Assembly (NCBI GenBank): GCA_000381605.1
Contig: KB906757.1
Span: 62,001 to 126,000 of the forward strand
DNA length: 64,000 nt
DNA from: Acidobacteriaceae bacterium KBS 89
GTDB taxonomy: Bacteria; Acidobacteriota; Terriglobia; Terriglobales; Acidobacteriaceae
Reading direction: 5' to 3'
Notes under the pieces: generated by a model
The model's input: the letters and a program-made list of their open reading frames with translations, nothing else
What the model was told of the DNA's origin: nothing
The model's database searches: none
Shown here: one piece after another, positions 1-7,224 of the stretch
Position numbering within the stretch: position 1 is the stretch's first letter
Layout of the letters: the number at the start of each line of letters is the position of its first letter
Made by a program: the position numbers and the translations under genes

Positions 1-416
1 TCGATCACAACTATGGGCAAGGCCTGAACTTTCAGCAGATCTACGGTGTTGGTATCGGCTGGACCGTCATTCAGACTCCTGTGCACGAGTTCGATGTCAA
101 AGCAGATGTGCACTATGAACGGCAGAACTTTCAGCCGCCTACGCCGAACACGGACCTTATCGGCTCGAGCTTCACCGAGGTCTATCACCGAAACCTGCCG
201 GCAAAGATGATCTTCACTGAGAGCGGAACATTCATTCCGGCGTGGAATAACTTCAGCGCCTATTCAGCGATCTTTGCAGCCGGGTTGCAACTGCCAACCT
301 ATAAGCGGCTCAGTCTCAATATCAATTTGCTGGACAACTATCTCAACAATCCTGCATTTGGATATAAGAACAACAGCCTGCAGTTTGTGACCGGTATTGC
401 TTACACACTGAAATAG
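1..416 (+). CDS. C-terminal part of an outer-membrane beta-barrel protein (DUF481-like), 5' truncated by the window
   Basis: The frame is open from base 3 and ends at TAG, leaving about 137 residues of a longer protein. The visible part alternates polar and aromatic or hydrophobic residues as beta-strands do (DVKADVHYERQNF, SLNINLLDNYL) and ends in a short strand closing with a Tyr-containing tail (TGIAYTLK), as outer-membrane barrels often do. The spacing of its strands recalls DUF481-type salt-induced outer-membrane proteins; that family name is an inference. A strong terminator follows within 15 bases, so this is the last gene of its transcript. Confidence 0.6.
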   Translation, partial: DHNYGQGLNFQQIYGVGIGWTVIQTPVHEFDVKADVHYERQNFQPPTPNTDLIGSSFTEVYHRNLPAKMIFTESGTFIPAWNNFSAYSAIFAAGLQLPTYKRLSLNINLLDNYLNNPAFGYKNNSLQFVTGIAYTLK

Positions 417-426
417 GACGATGCAT

Positions 427-465
427 AAAAGAGCGGTCCTGATCGGGACCGCTCTTTTTGTTTTT
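427..465 (+). terminator. Rho-independent terminator, probably bidirectional
   Basis: A 13-bp perfect stem (left arm 427-439, right arm 446-458, loop TGATCG) is followed by a T-rich run. The left arm begins with AAAA, so the minus-strand transcript also gains a U run. It separates the plus-strand partial gene from the convergent minus-strand barrel gene that ends at 475. Confidence 0.9.
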
Positions 466-474
466 TTAATCGGA

Positions 475-1221
475 CTATTTGATCTTGCCGAAGCGGTAGA
501 CGATACCGGCATTGAATCCAAAGTTGTTCTGAATCGTTCCCGGAGGCCCATGGGTTGTATCTGTCGGATCGAGCCGGAAGAAGGTTCCGACATAGGTCGG
601 CGACACCCTGAAGGCAAGGTTTGGATAGAAGTTGTAGTCGATGTTGGCTCCGAGGCTGAAGGCAGGCTTGGTGGTTGACTGCCAGACTCCCAGTTCGGCC
701 GACGTAAGTCCCTTGGCGGCACCGTCAAATTTGCCCAGCGCTACACCGCCTTCGGCTGTAGCAGTCACTGCAATCTTTTCCTTCGCGTAGAGTCTGTAGG
801 CTACGCCTCCGAGAAAGGGGTACTCCGAGATCTGGGGATTGAATGGTAGGAAGGGCGGAGGGCAGTTGTTAGTGCAGGTGTTGTTTCCGATCTTGGCGTT
901 TCCGTACATCCCGCGAATGTCGCCGATGATGCCCAGCTTCGGGTTGAGGAAGTAGGTTGCGGTCATGAAGAACGTTACTTCGTTGTTCTTCTGCAGGATC
1001 GATCCAGGCTGGAAGCGTATGTAGCCGCCACCGCCGGCGACCTCAAAGCGATGGCTGTAGGTCTCGGCGATCGTTCTCTCAACACGGGCCTTACGGTTGG
1101 CGCTCGATTCGCGGCGGGTGCGACGCGTTGTCTGTGCCTGTATGGCAACTGCTCCACTGGCTATTGAGCCTGCCAGCAACACTCCTGCTACCTTCTTCAC
1201 ACTCAATCTGAAACCGAACAT
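475..1221 (-). CDS. Secreted outer-membrane beta-barrel protein
   Basis: This 248-residue protein has an N-terminal signal peptide (MFGFRLSVKK, hydrophobic core, cleavage near AIQA). A short Arg-rich stretch (TRRTRRESS) follows, then a beta-barrel-like body with phrases such as FEVAGGGGYIRF, MTATYFLNPKLGIIGDIRG and a terminal strand FGFNAGIVYRFG. A pair of Cys residues (NTCTNNCPPP) lies in a likely loop. It resembles small OmpA-type or porin-like barrels and probably sits in the outer membrane. The ATG at 1221 is preferred over the in-frame TTG at 1224; an AGGAG lies upstream of both. The exact family is not recognised. Confidence 0.65.
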   Translation of the reverse strand: MFGFRLSVKKVAGVLLAGSIASGAVAIQAQTTRRTRRESSANRKARVERTIAETYSHRFEVAGGGGYIRFQPGSILQKNNEVTFFMTATYFLNPKLGIIGDIRGMYGNAKIGNNTCTNNCPPPFLPFNPQISEYPFLGGVAYRLYAKEKIAVTATAEGGVALGKFDGAAKGLTSAELGVWQSTTKPAFSLGANIDYNFYPNLAFRVSPTYVGTFFRLDPTDTTHGPPGTIQNNFGFNAGIVYRFGKIK

Positions 1222-1359
1222 CAACGATTACTCCTGCACAAGCTTGGCTTTGCTATGGTGGAACTCGAGGGCCGCTGGTGTAGAACCGGCTGGGCCAATA
1301 TCTTATTAGAACATCCGCCGCGCTTTAGAGCGGCCCAACTACCCGGGAGTAGCTCCATA

Positions 1360-1914
1360 ATGGCGAAAAAAAGCAGCGGCGGCGGTTTTGGCAAGATCTT
1401 TCTCGGCTTTCTCCTCGGCGTTGCTACGGTCGCCTTAGGACTCTTCGCGTATCTCAAGTTCGGGCCGCTGCCGGTCGCTGTCTCCGACGCTCCGCTCCCT
1501 TTCGAGAAGGAGATCGTCAAGCTTCCACTGAACGCTCGCATTGAACGCGAGTCGAAGACTGCTCCGTTCGCCATCAGTGAAGACGTCTTCGAATCAGGTG
1601 CTCATGTTTATCGCGCACAGTGTGCCAGTTGCCACGGCACCCCCGGACATGATGTCGGTTACGCGAAGTACATGTTCCCGTCGGCTCCGCAGCTTTGGAA
1701 GAAGCATGGCACCCACGGTGTGGTCGGTGTGAGCGACGATGAGCCGGGCGAGACTTATTGGAAGGTGGCGAACGGAATTCGCCTTACCGGTATGCCTTCC
1801 TACTCCCATGTTCTTTCCGACGCACAGATGTGGCAGGTCAGCCTGCTGTTGAAGAATGCGGACAAGGAACTGCCTAGGCCAGTAACGGAGATCCTGAACT
1901 CGCCAACACCTTGA
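1360..1914 (+). CDS. Membrane-anchored class I cytochrome c
   Basis: The protein is 184 residues long. An N-terminal transmembrane anchor (about residues 10-30, FGKIFLGFLLGVATVALGLF) leads into a periplasmic domain with one haem-binding CASCH motif (C88, C91, H92). A likely distal Met ligand is M145 in the TGMPSY segment. This is the layout of a small c-type electron carrier tethered to the inner membrane. The ATG at 1360 starts the basic-plus-anchor segment and has a GGGAG about 12 bases upstream; the longer in-frame extension to 1255 has no signal character. No oxidase or reductase partner lies nearby, so its redox partner is unknown. Its TGA directly abuts the stop codon of the convergent fumarase gene, with no intervening base. 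Confidence 0.85.
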   Translation: MAKKSSGGGFGKIFLGFLLGVATVALGLFAYLKFGPLPVAVSDAPLPFEKEIVKLPLNARIERESKTAPFAISEDVFESGAHVYRAQCASCHGTPGHDVGYAKYMFPSAPQLWKKHGTHGVVGVSDDEPGETYWKVANGIRLTGMPSYSHVLSDAQMWQVSLLLKNADKELPRPVTEILNSPTP

Positions 1915-3438
1915 TTATTGAAGGATGGGGATGCCTGCGATGCGGCGTGACCACTCCTCGGGGCCGGTCTGGTGGACGCTGGTCCCTTTGCTGTCGACCG
2001 CTACGGTGACGGGCATGTCCTTGACGTCGAACTCGTAGATTGCCTCCATACCAAGATCGGCGAAGGCGACGATGCGCGAGCTTTTGATGGCCTTCGAGAC
2101 CAGGTAAGCTGCGCCGCCGATCGCGATAAGGTAAACGGCCTCAAACTCGCGGATCGCGTCGATGGCGACTGGACCGCGCTCGGCCTTACCGACCATGCCG
2201 ATCAGGCCGGTTTCGGCGAGCATCTGGCGGGTGAACTTGTCCATACGCGTGGCGGTTGTTGGGCCGGCAGGGCCAACGGCCTCGTCTCGTACTGCTTCGA
2301 CGGGGCCGACGTAGTAGATGAAGCGGCCCTTGAGATCGACAGGCAGCTTTTCGCCTCGGGTGAGCATGTCGGTCAGGCGCTTGTGCGCGGCGTCGCGGCC
2401 AGTCAGGAGCTTGCCCGAGAGGAGAAGGACCTCGCCGGGCTTCCAGGTCTTGACGTCGTCGTGAGTGATGGTGTCGAGGTCGATCTTCTTCGCGGCGTGG
2501 ACGTCATATTCAAGCTTCGGCCATGCATCGAGCGACGGCGGCTCGACCATGACCGGGCCGGAACCGTCGAGATGGAAGTGCAGGTGACGGGTGGCGGCGC
2601 AGTTAGGGATCATGGCTATGGGAAGGTTCGCTGCGTGCGTGGGAAAGTCCATGATCTTTACGTCGAGGACTGTGGTGAGGCCGCCGAGGCCCTGTGCGCC
2701 GATGCCGAGGCGGTTGACCTTGTTGTAGATTTCGATGCGCAGCTCTTCGACTTTTGTCTTGGCGCCGCGGGCGATGAGCTCCTGCATGTCGATGGGATCC
2801 ATGAGCGACTCTTTCGCCATGACCATCGCTTTTTCTGCGGTGCCACCGATGCCGATGCCTAACATTCCGGGCGGACACCACCCGGCGCCCATCGTCGGTA
2901 CCGTCTTCAGGACCCAGTCGACGACCGAGTCGGACGGGTTGAGCATGGCGAATTTGCTCTTGGCTTCGGAGCCTCCGCCCTTCGACGCGACGGTTACATC
3001 GACGCCACCGCCTTCGACGAGTTCAACTACGACCATGGCGGGGGTGTTGTCGCCGGTGTTGCGGCGGGTGAAGGCCGGGTCTTCGAGGATGCTAGGGCGG
3101 AGGACGTTGTCAGCGTTGCGCCAGGCCTCGCGGACGCCCTCGTCGACCATCTCCTGCATGGTCATCATGCCGGCGATGCCGGGTTGCCATTTGACCTCCA
3201 TGCCTACCTTGATGAAGGCGGTGACGATGCCGGTGTCCTGGCAGATGGGGCGGTGGCCTTCGGCACACATACGGGAGTTGATGAGGATCTGGGCGATGGC
3301 ATCTTTGGCCGCGTGGCTTTGTTCCATCTCGTAGGCGCGGGCGAGGTTGGTGATGTAGTCGACCGGGTGGTAGAAGCTGATGTACTGAAGCGCGTCGGCT
3401 ACGCTGCGGATGAAGTCGTCTTGATTGATGGTTGCCAT
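1915..3438 (-). CDS. fumA: Fumarate hydratase, class I (iron-sulfur type)
   Basis: This 507-residue enzyme should reversibly hydrate fumarate to (S)-malate in the TCA cycle. It is the fused class I form, with an N-terminal alpha-type region (about 1-300) and a C-terminal beta-type region. Cysteines expected to hold the [4Fe-4S] cluster are visible: C66 in ICQDTG, C187 in GAGWCPPG and C280 in PNCAATRHLHF. The glycine-rich GIGIGGTAEKA segment and the C-terminal LLSGKLLTGRDAAHKR block are typical of the family. Length matches the single-chain FumA/FumB type. A clean GGGAG ribosome binding site precedes the ATG. It is divergent from an AspA-type gene that also handles fumarate. The cluster makes such enzymes oxygen-sensitive. 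Confidence 0.95.
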   Translation of the reverse strand: MATINQDDFIRSVADALQYISFYHPVDYITNLARAYEMEQSHAAKDAIAQILINSRMCAEGHRPICQDTGIVTAFIKVGMEVKWQPGIAGMMTMQEMVDEGVREAWRNADNVLRPSILEDPAFTRRNTGDNTPAMVVVELVEGGGVDVTVASKGGGSEAKSKFAMLNPSDSVVDWVLKTVPTMGAGWCPPGMLGIGIGGTAEKAMVMAKESLMDPIDMQELIARGAKTKVEELRIEIYNKVNRLGIGAQGLGGLTTVLDVKIMDFPTHAANLPIAMIPNCAATRHLHFHLDGSGPVMVEPPSLDAWPKLEYDVHAAKKIDLDTITHDDVKTWKPGEVLLLSGKLLTGRDAAHKRLTDMLTRGEKLPVDLKGRFIYYVGPVEAVRDEAVGPAGPTTATRMDKFTRQMLAETGLIGMVGKAERGPVAIDAIREFEAVYLIAIGGAAYLVSKAIKSSRIVAFADLGMEAIYEFDVKDMPVTVAVDSKGTSVHQTGPEEWSRRIAGIPILQ

Positions 3439-3535
3439 GTGTCTCCCAGGGTCAGTGCCTGCTGAGGAATTTTACTTTGGGTAGCGGCAGGAGGTGACCG
3501 GTCTGCGACCATCCAGGTGGGCTAGTTTCCTAGGA

Positions 3536-3801
3536 GGGGTACCCCCCCCTATTGCCCGCGCGTAAGTTATTTATATTCAATAATTTACGAGGATGATTGC
3601 CTCGCAAAATATTGACAGCAAAGGGGTTGCGTCCAAATTAGCTTCTATCAATGAGTTAGCCCCGAAATGGGTCCGGGGCTGATCTCATTTCGATCTATAT
3701 ATCTAGTATATCGAATTGGGCATAACTCATACGCCAAGTGGATCTTGTTGATTGCAAGCTGGTTAGGTTAGTTGGGGGCTTGACATGCAATTTTTGGGCA
3801 G
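3536..3801 (+). repeat. Dispersed intergenic element, copy 1
   Basis: The 469-base gap between the divergent fumA and aspA-like genes holds no convincing ORF. It carries an element shared with 52551-52846. Blocks in common order are: GGGGTACC plus a C-run and TATTGCCCGCGCGTAA (3536-3565); GCAAAATATT (3604-3613); GTTGCGTCCAAA (3626-3637); GTTAGC; CATAACTCATACGCCAA (3721-3737); and CTTGACATGCAATTTT near the end. Right after the first block an 11-bp stem (3561-3571 with 3579-3589, one G-T pair) forms. A second GC-rich hairpin lies at 3652-3687. No transposase or coding potential was seen. Confidence 0.75.
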
Positions 3802-3907
3802 AAAACAGCGAAAAATAAGTGGATTGGATCGCTTGGCCCTTCGCAAAGTGCGCGTTGAACGCGGCACCCGTGGACTTAATTGGTCTAATTGATCGGGGGA
3901 TCCGACG

Positions 3908-5311
3908 ATGTCAAAGACACGAAGCGAAACAGATTCTTTGGGTGCGATTGAAGTGCCCGCGGAGGCGCTTTATGGCGCGCAGACGATGCGGGCGGTGGGG
4001 AACTTTCCAATCAGCGGAATGAAGGCATATCCATTTCTGATTCGGGCGCTGGCAATGGTGAAGCTGGCAGCGGCGGAGGCGAACCGGGAGCTGGGGCTGA
4101 TCTCGAAGGAGCAGGGCGATGCGATTGCCGCCGCGGCGCGGGAGGTGCTGGACGGCAGGCACCATGAGCATTTTGTGGTGGATGTGTTTCAGGCCGGGGC
4201 GGGTGTGAGCCTGCATATGAATGCGAATGAGGTACTGGCGAACCGTGCGAACCAGATTCTGCGTGCCGAACTGGGGAGCTATGCGAAGGTTCATCCGAAT
4301 GACCATGTGAACTATGGGCAGTCGACTAACGATGTGTTCCCGACGGCAATGCGGCTGAGCGCTCTGTTGGCGCTGGAGGAGTTGTATCCGGTGCTGAGTG
4401 GGCTGGCGGGAGGATTTGCTGCGAAGGGCGAGGAGTTCGCCGATGTGATGAAGGCAGGACGCACGCATCTGCAGGATGCAACGCCGGTGACGCTGGGACA
4501 GGAGTTCGCGGCTTACGCGGCGGCGGTGCGGGAGGCGGAGGCTGCGATCCGGCGCGGGTCGGTGTCGCTGCGGGCATTGGGCCTGGGCGGCACGGCTGTA
4601 GGGACGGGGCTGAATACGCATCCGGAGTACAGGCAGAAGGCGGTGCTAAAACTGGCGCGGCTTTCGGGGTTGGAGCTGCATCCGGCGTATGACCTGCGCT
4701 ATGCGATGCAGTCGTGTGCGCCGATGGCAGAGGTGTCGGGTGCGCTACGAGGGCTGGCGCTGGAGATGATCAGGATCTCGAATGACCTGCGGCTGCTGGC
4801 GTCGGGACCGAATACAGGGTTCAACGAGATTCATCTGCCGAGTCTGCAACCGGGGTCGAGCATCATGCCGGGGAAGGTGAATCCGGTACTGCCGGAGCTG
4901 ACAGCGATGGTCGGGTTTCAGGTGATGGGGAACGACACGACGGTGGCGATGGCGGTGCAGGCAGGTCAGCTTGAGCTGAATGTGATGATGCCGGCGATGG
5001 CTCACAATGTGCTACAGTCGATCACGATCCTGACGAATACGCTGCGAGAGCTGGATGTGCACTGCGTTCGGGGGATTACAGCGAATCGCGAGCGGTGCGG
5101 GTTTTATGCGGGCAGCACGATCGCTCTGGCTACGGCGCTGAATCCTTATATCGGTTACAGGAAGGCGGCGGAACTAGTGAAGGAATCCGTGGCGACGGGG
5201 CGGTCGATTGTGGAGATTGCGCGGGAGAAGAAGCTGCTGACAGAGGATCAGGTTGCGGAGATTCTTGACCCGAAGAAGATGACCGAGCCGCGGGACGGTT
5301 TAGTTCGTTAG
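3908..5311 (+). CDS. aspA: Aspartate ammonia-lyase-type enzyme (aspartase/fumarase superfamily)
   Basis: This 467-residue protein belongs to the aspartase/class II fumarase superfamily. The signature GSSIMPGKVNP lies at about residues 317-327, and the GQSTNDVFPTA and GRTHLQDATPVTLGQE blocks are present. The sequence after the signature (VIGND-like VMGNDTTVAMAVQAGQ, then LELNVMMPAMAHNVLQS) matches aspartases better than FumC, which usually has GNFELN at this place. The likely reaction is L-aspartate to fumarate plus ammonia in the cytoplasm. FumC activity cannot be fully excluded by reading. The ATG follows a GATCGGGGG-type purine stretch. It is divergent from class I fumarase, so both flanking enzymes converge on fumarate. 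The gene body has higher GC third positions than the spacer before it. Confidence 0.8.
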   Translation: MSKTRSETDSLGAIEVPAEALYGAQTMRAVGNFPISGMKAYPFLIRALAMVKLAAAEANRELGLISKEQGDAIAAAAREVLDGRHHEHFVVDVFQAGAGVSLHMNANEVLANRANQILRAELGSYAKVHPNDHVNYGQSTNDVFPTAMRLSALLALEELYPVLSGLAGGFAAKGEEFADVMKAGRTHLQDATPVTLGQEFAAYAAAVREAEAAIRRGSVSLRALGLGGTAVGTGLNTHPEYRQKAVLKLARLSGLELHPAYDLRYAMQSCAPMAEVSGALRGLALEMIRISNDLRLLASGPNTGFNEIHLPSLQPGSSIMPGKVNPVLPELTAMVGFQVMGNDTTVAMAVQAGQLELNVMMPAMAHNVLQSITILTNTLRELDVHCVRGITANRERCGFYAGSTIALATALNPYIGYRKAAELVKESVATGRSIVEIAREKKLLTEDQVAEILDPKKMTEPRDGLVR

Positions 5312-5345
5312 CAAAAAGCAAAGGCGAGAGCGGCAGGAGATGCGG

Positions 5346-6041
5346 TCAGTTTTTAGGACTGTGCCTTTTCCGTAGTTCGGCGTAGCGTGAGTCTTTAAGG
5401 AGGAAGGTGAAGTCGCCATACTGCTTGTAGATGATGCGATAGCCGGCGCGGTAGAGCCTGACAATGAGTTTGAGGGTAGCACCGGGTCTGAGCCAGCGAT
5501 GAAACTCGACACATAGCTGGCGGACGGGAATGTTCTGGTCGAGGAGCTGGGTGACGATGTCGAACTCAAAGCCCTCGATATCCATCTTCAGAAGGTCGAT
5601 GTAGGCATCTCCGTTTTCGCTCATGATGGTGGGCAAATCGACGCACTCGAAGGAGACCACGTCGACGCCGCCCTGAACGACGGAGTAAGACCCTTCCTCT
5701 GGATCGACTGGCACCGAGAATTGCACAACTCCGGTCTTGGCAGTGAGGCCCAAAGGAAAAAACTTTAGATTTCGTGCATCGCTTTCGGCAGCGGTGTTGA
5801 TGCCAGTGGGAGAGGGGTCGAAGACAAGGACGGGACGGGCAGTCATCTTCGCCAGTTCCAATTCGAGGCTCATGCCTTTGCCTACCCCAGCGCAATAGGC
5901 GACAGTCGGAGCCGGACTGACGTTGATGACCCAACCGCTGTTTTCGTCGCCGACGCGCTTAACGTCGGGGGAGGAGGAGCGCAAGGCTCGTTCGACGGCG
6001 ACGCGTGCTTTGTTTCTCGCCCAACCTAAAAGTGGTGTCAT
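5346..6041 (-). CDS. FkbM-family methyltransferase
   Basis: This 231-residue protein has the FkbM-type SAM-dependent methyltransferase fold. A degenerate nucleotide-binding start (TVAYCAGVGKGMSLELELA) is followed by an acidic strand end (VLVFDPSP) and the family hallmark DLLKMDIEGFEFDIV near residues 147-161. Such enzymes O-methylate sugars or small molecules in polysaccharide or secondary metabolism; the substrate here is unknown. An AGGAG lies just before the ATG. It is minus-strand, convergent with the aspA-like gene and upstream of no obvious partner. pgsA follows upstream on the same strand at a spacing of about 60 bases, so co-transcription with pgsA is possible. Confidence 0.85.
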   Translation of the reverse strand: MTPLLGWARNKARVAVERALRSSSPDVKRVGDENSGWVINVSPAPTVAYCAGVGKGMSLELELAKMTARPVLVFDPSPTGINTAAESDARNLKFFPLGLTAKTGVVQFSVPVDPEEGSYSVVQGGVDVVSFECVDLPTIMSENGDAYIDLLKMDIEGFEFDIVTQLLDQNIPVRQLCVEFHRWLRPGATLKLIVRLYRAGYRIIYKQYGDFTFLLKDSRYAELRKRHSPKN

Positions 6042-6103
6042 CGGCTCCTATGAAAAATGCGGTGCGATAGGGACAGCTTTGCGGCAGATTCGATTCCAAG
6101 TGT

Positions 6104-6796
6104 TCAGGAGATGCGGGATGGGTGTTCCGCGGGGGGCGCGGGCTTGGGCTTGCGGCTGAGGACGAAGCTGCGGCGTTTGCGACGCTTGTCGGAGGCGTGG
6201 TCGATCTTCTTCCAGAAGCCGATGAAGTAGTCGATGGCAGAGATGATGGAGACGATGGTCATCCAGTAGATTGCGGTGACGGCGATGAAGTGGACACCGA
6301 CGATGTAGCCGCCCCAGTTCCAGTAGTTCCAGCGGTGGGCCAGGATTGCGGCGACGACGGAGACGATCTGGATGACGGTTTTGAGTTTGCCGATCTCGCT
6401 GGCTTCGATGGTGAAGCCTTCGGTGGCGGCGATGCTGCGCAGGCCGGAGACGAGGAACTCGCGGCCGATGACGAGGACGGCGATCCAGGGCTTAACGATG
6501 TCGGGGTTGTAGCCGACGAGGATGATGTAGGCGGCGGTGACGAGGAGCTTGTCGGCCAATGGGTCGAGGAGCATGCCCATGGTGGTGATCTGGTGGCGTC
6601 GGCGGGCGAGGTAGCCGTCGAGGCCGTCGGTGATGCTGGCGAGGATGAAGACGATGCTGGCGATGATCTCCTGCTCGCCGCCACGGAGGCCGGTGGCGCC
6701 GTGTCCGCCGGTGAAGGGGAAGACGGGCGAGAGGATCCAGATGAGCAGAGGAACGCATGCAATGCGGCTCATCGTGATGGAGTTGGGCAGATTCAT
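6104..6796 (-). CDS. pgsA: CDP-diacylglycerol-glycerol-3-phosphate 3-phosphatidyltransferase
   Basis: This 230-residue inner-membrane enzyme should make phosphatidylglycerol phosphate from CDP-diacylglycerol and glycerol 3-phosphate, the committed step to phosphatidylglycerol and cardiolipin. The CDP-alcohol phosphotransferase motif is complete: D60, G61, A64, R65, G74, D78 and D82. Hydrophobic helices flank it (IACVPLLIWIL, IIASIVFILAS, LLVTAAYIILVGY, VIQIVSVVAAIL, FIAVTAIYWMTIVSIISA). A glycine-rich loop between the first two helices and a basic, Pro-rich C-terminal tail (RRKRRSFVLSRKPKPAPP) are additions. The FkbM gene lies downstream. Confidence 0.92.
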   Translation of the reverse strand: MNLPNSITMSRIACVPLLIWILSPVFPFTGGHGATGLRGGEQEIIASIVFILASITDGLDGYLARRRHQITTMGMLLDPLADKLLVTAAYIILVGYNPDIVKPWIAVLVIGREFLVSGLRSIAATEGFTIEASEIGKLKTVIQIVSVVAAILAHRWNYWNWGGYIVGVHFIAVTAIYWMTIVSIISAIDYFIGFWKKIDHASDKRRKRRSFVLSRKPKPAPPAEHPSRIS

Positions 6797-7224
6797 CGAG
6801 CATTTCTAACGGCACCGACAAGGCTGGATGTTCGCGGTGCCGACACTAGCATTCTGCCATAGTGAGACGCGGGTGGTGGTAAAAGGACGGTCGCTGTGGG
6901 ACGGCCACTTGGCAATGTGGCTTTTGCGCGATTAGTTGGGACGAAAATGCACGTGGCTGTGTCGGTCGAGCCGATCTCGGGTGATTGACGAGCAAAGCAC
7001 AAACATACGCGATTGAGGGGCCGCGGCTGTGGGTCTTTTGTGCAGACTTGTGACCTGTTCGGGGAATGCCGTTTTTGACGGCTGGAAGTTAGTTTGGGTT
7101 ACGAAGTGCTTCCGGGCCTTGAAGTCCACTGTAACCCTTTTAGTTTCAGTACCCCTCTTCCCTTTCGTTATGCACGCCGATAGACGGGAGAGATGTCCGC
7201 GACGGACTTCAGAGCGCTCGACCC
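6797..7224. other. Divergent intergenic region, no gene seen
   Basis: This 428-base spacer lies between the start of pgsA (minus) and the start of the FG-GAP protein gene (plus), so it should hold promoters for both. Short open frames here lack a binding site and codon bias. A TTGACG at 7075-7080 could be a -35 box, but no good -10 follows at the right distance. I see no tRNA, hairpin terminator or repeat. Confidence 0.5.

Noticed and set aside
1972..2862. A 296-residue plus-strand frame opposite class I fumarase
   Set aside because: It is an antisense shadow with no binding site; fumarase motifs on the minus strand explain the sequence.
3781..3812. TTGACA in the element tail as a promoter for the aspA-like gene
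   Set aside because: No acceptable -10 box lies 16-18 bases downstream in either copy of the element.
6122..6862. A 246-residue acidic plus-strand frame opposite pgsA
   Set aside because: It is a shadow; the CDP-alcohol transferase motif is complete on the minus strand.
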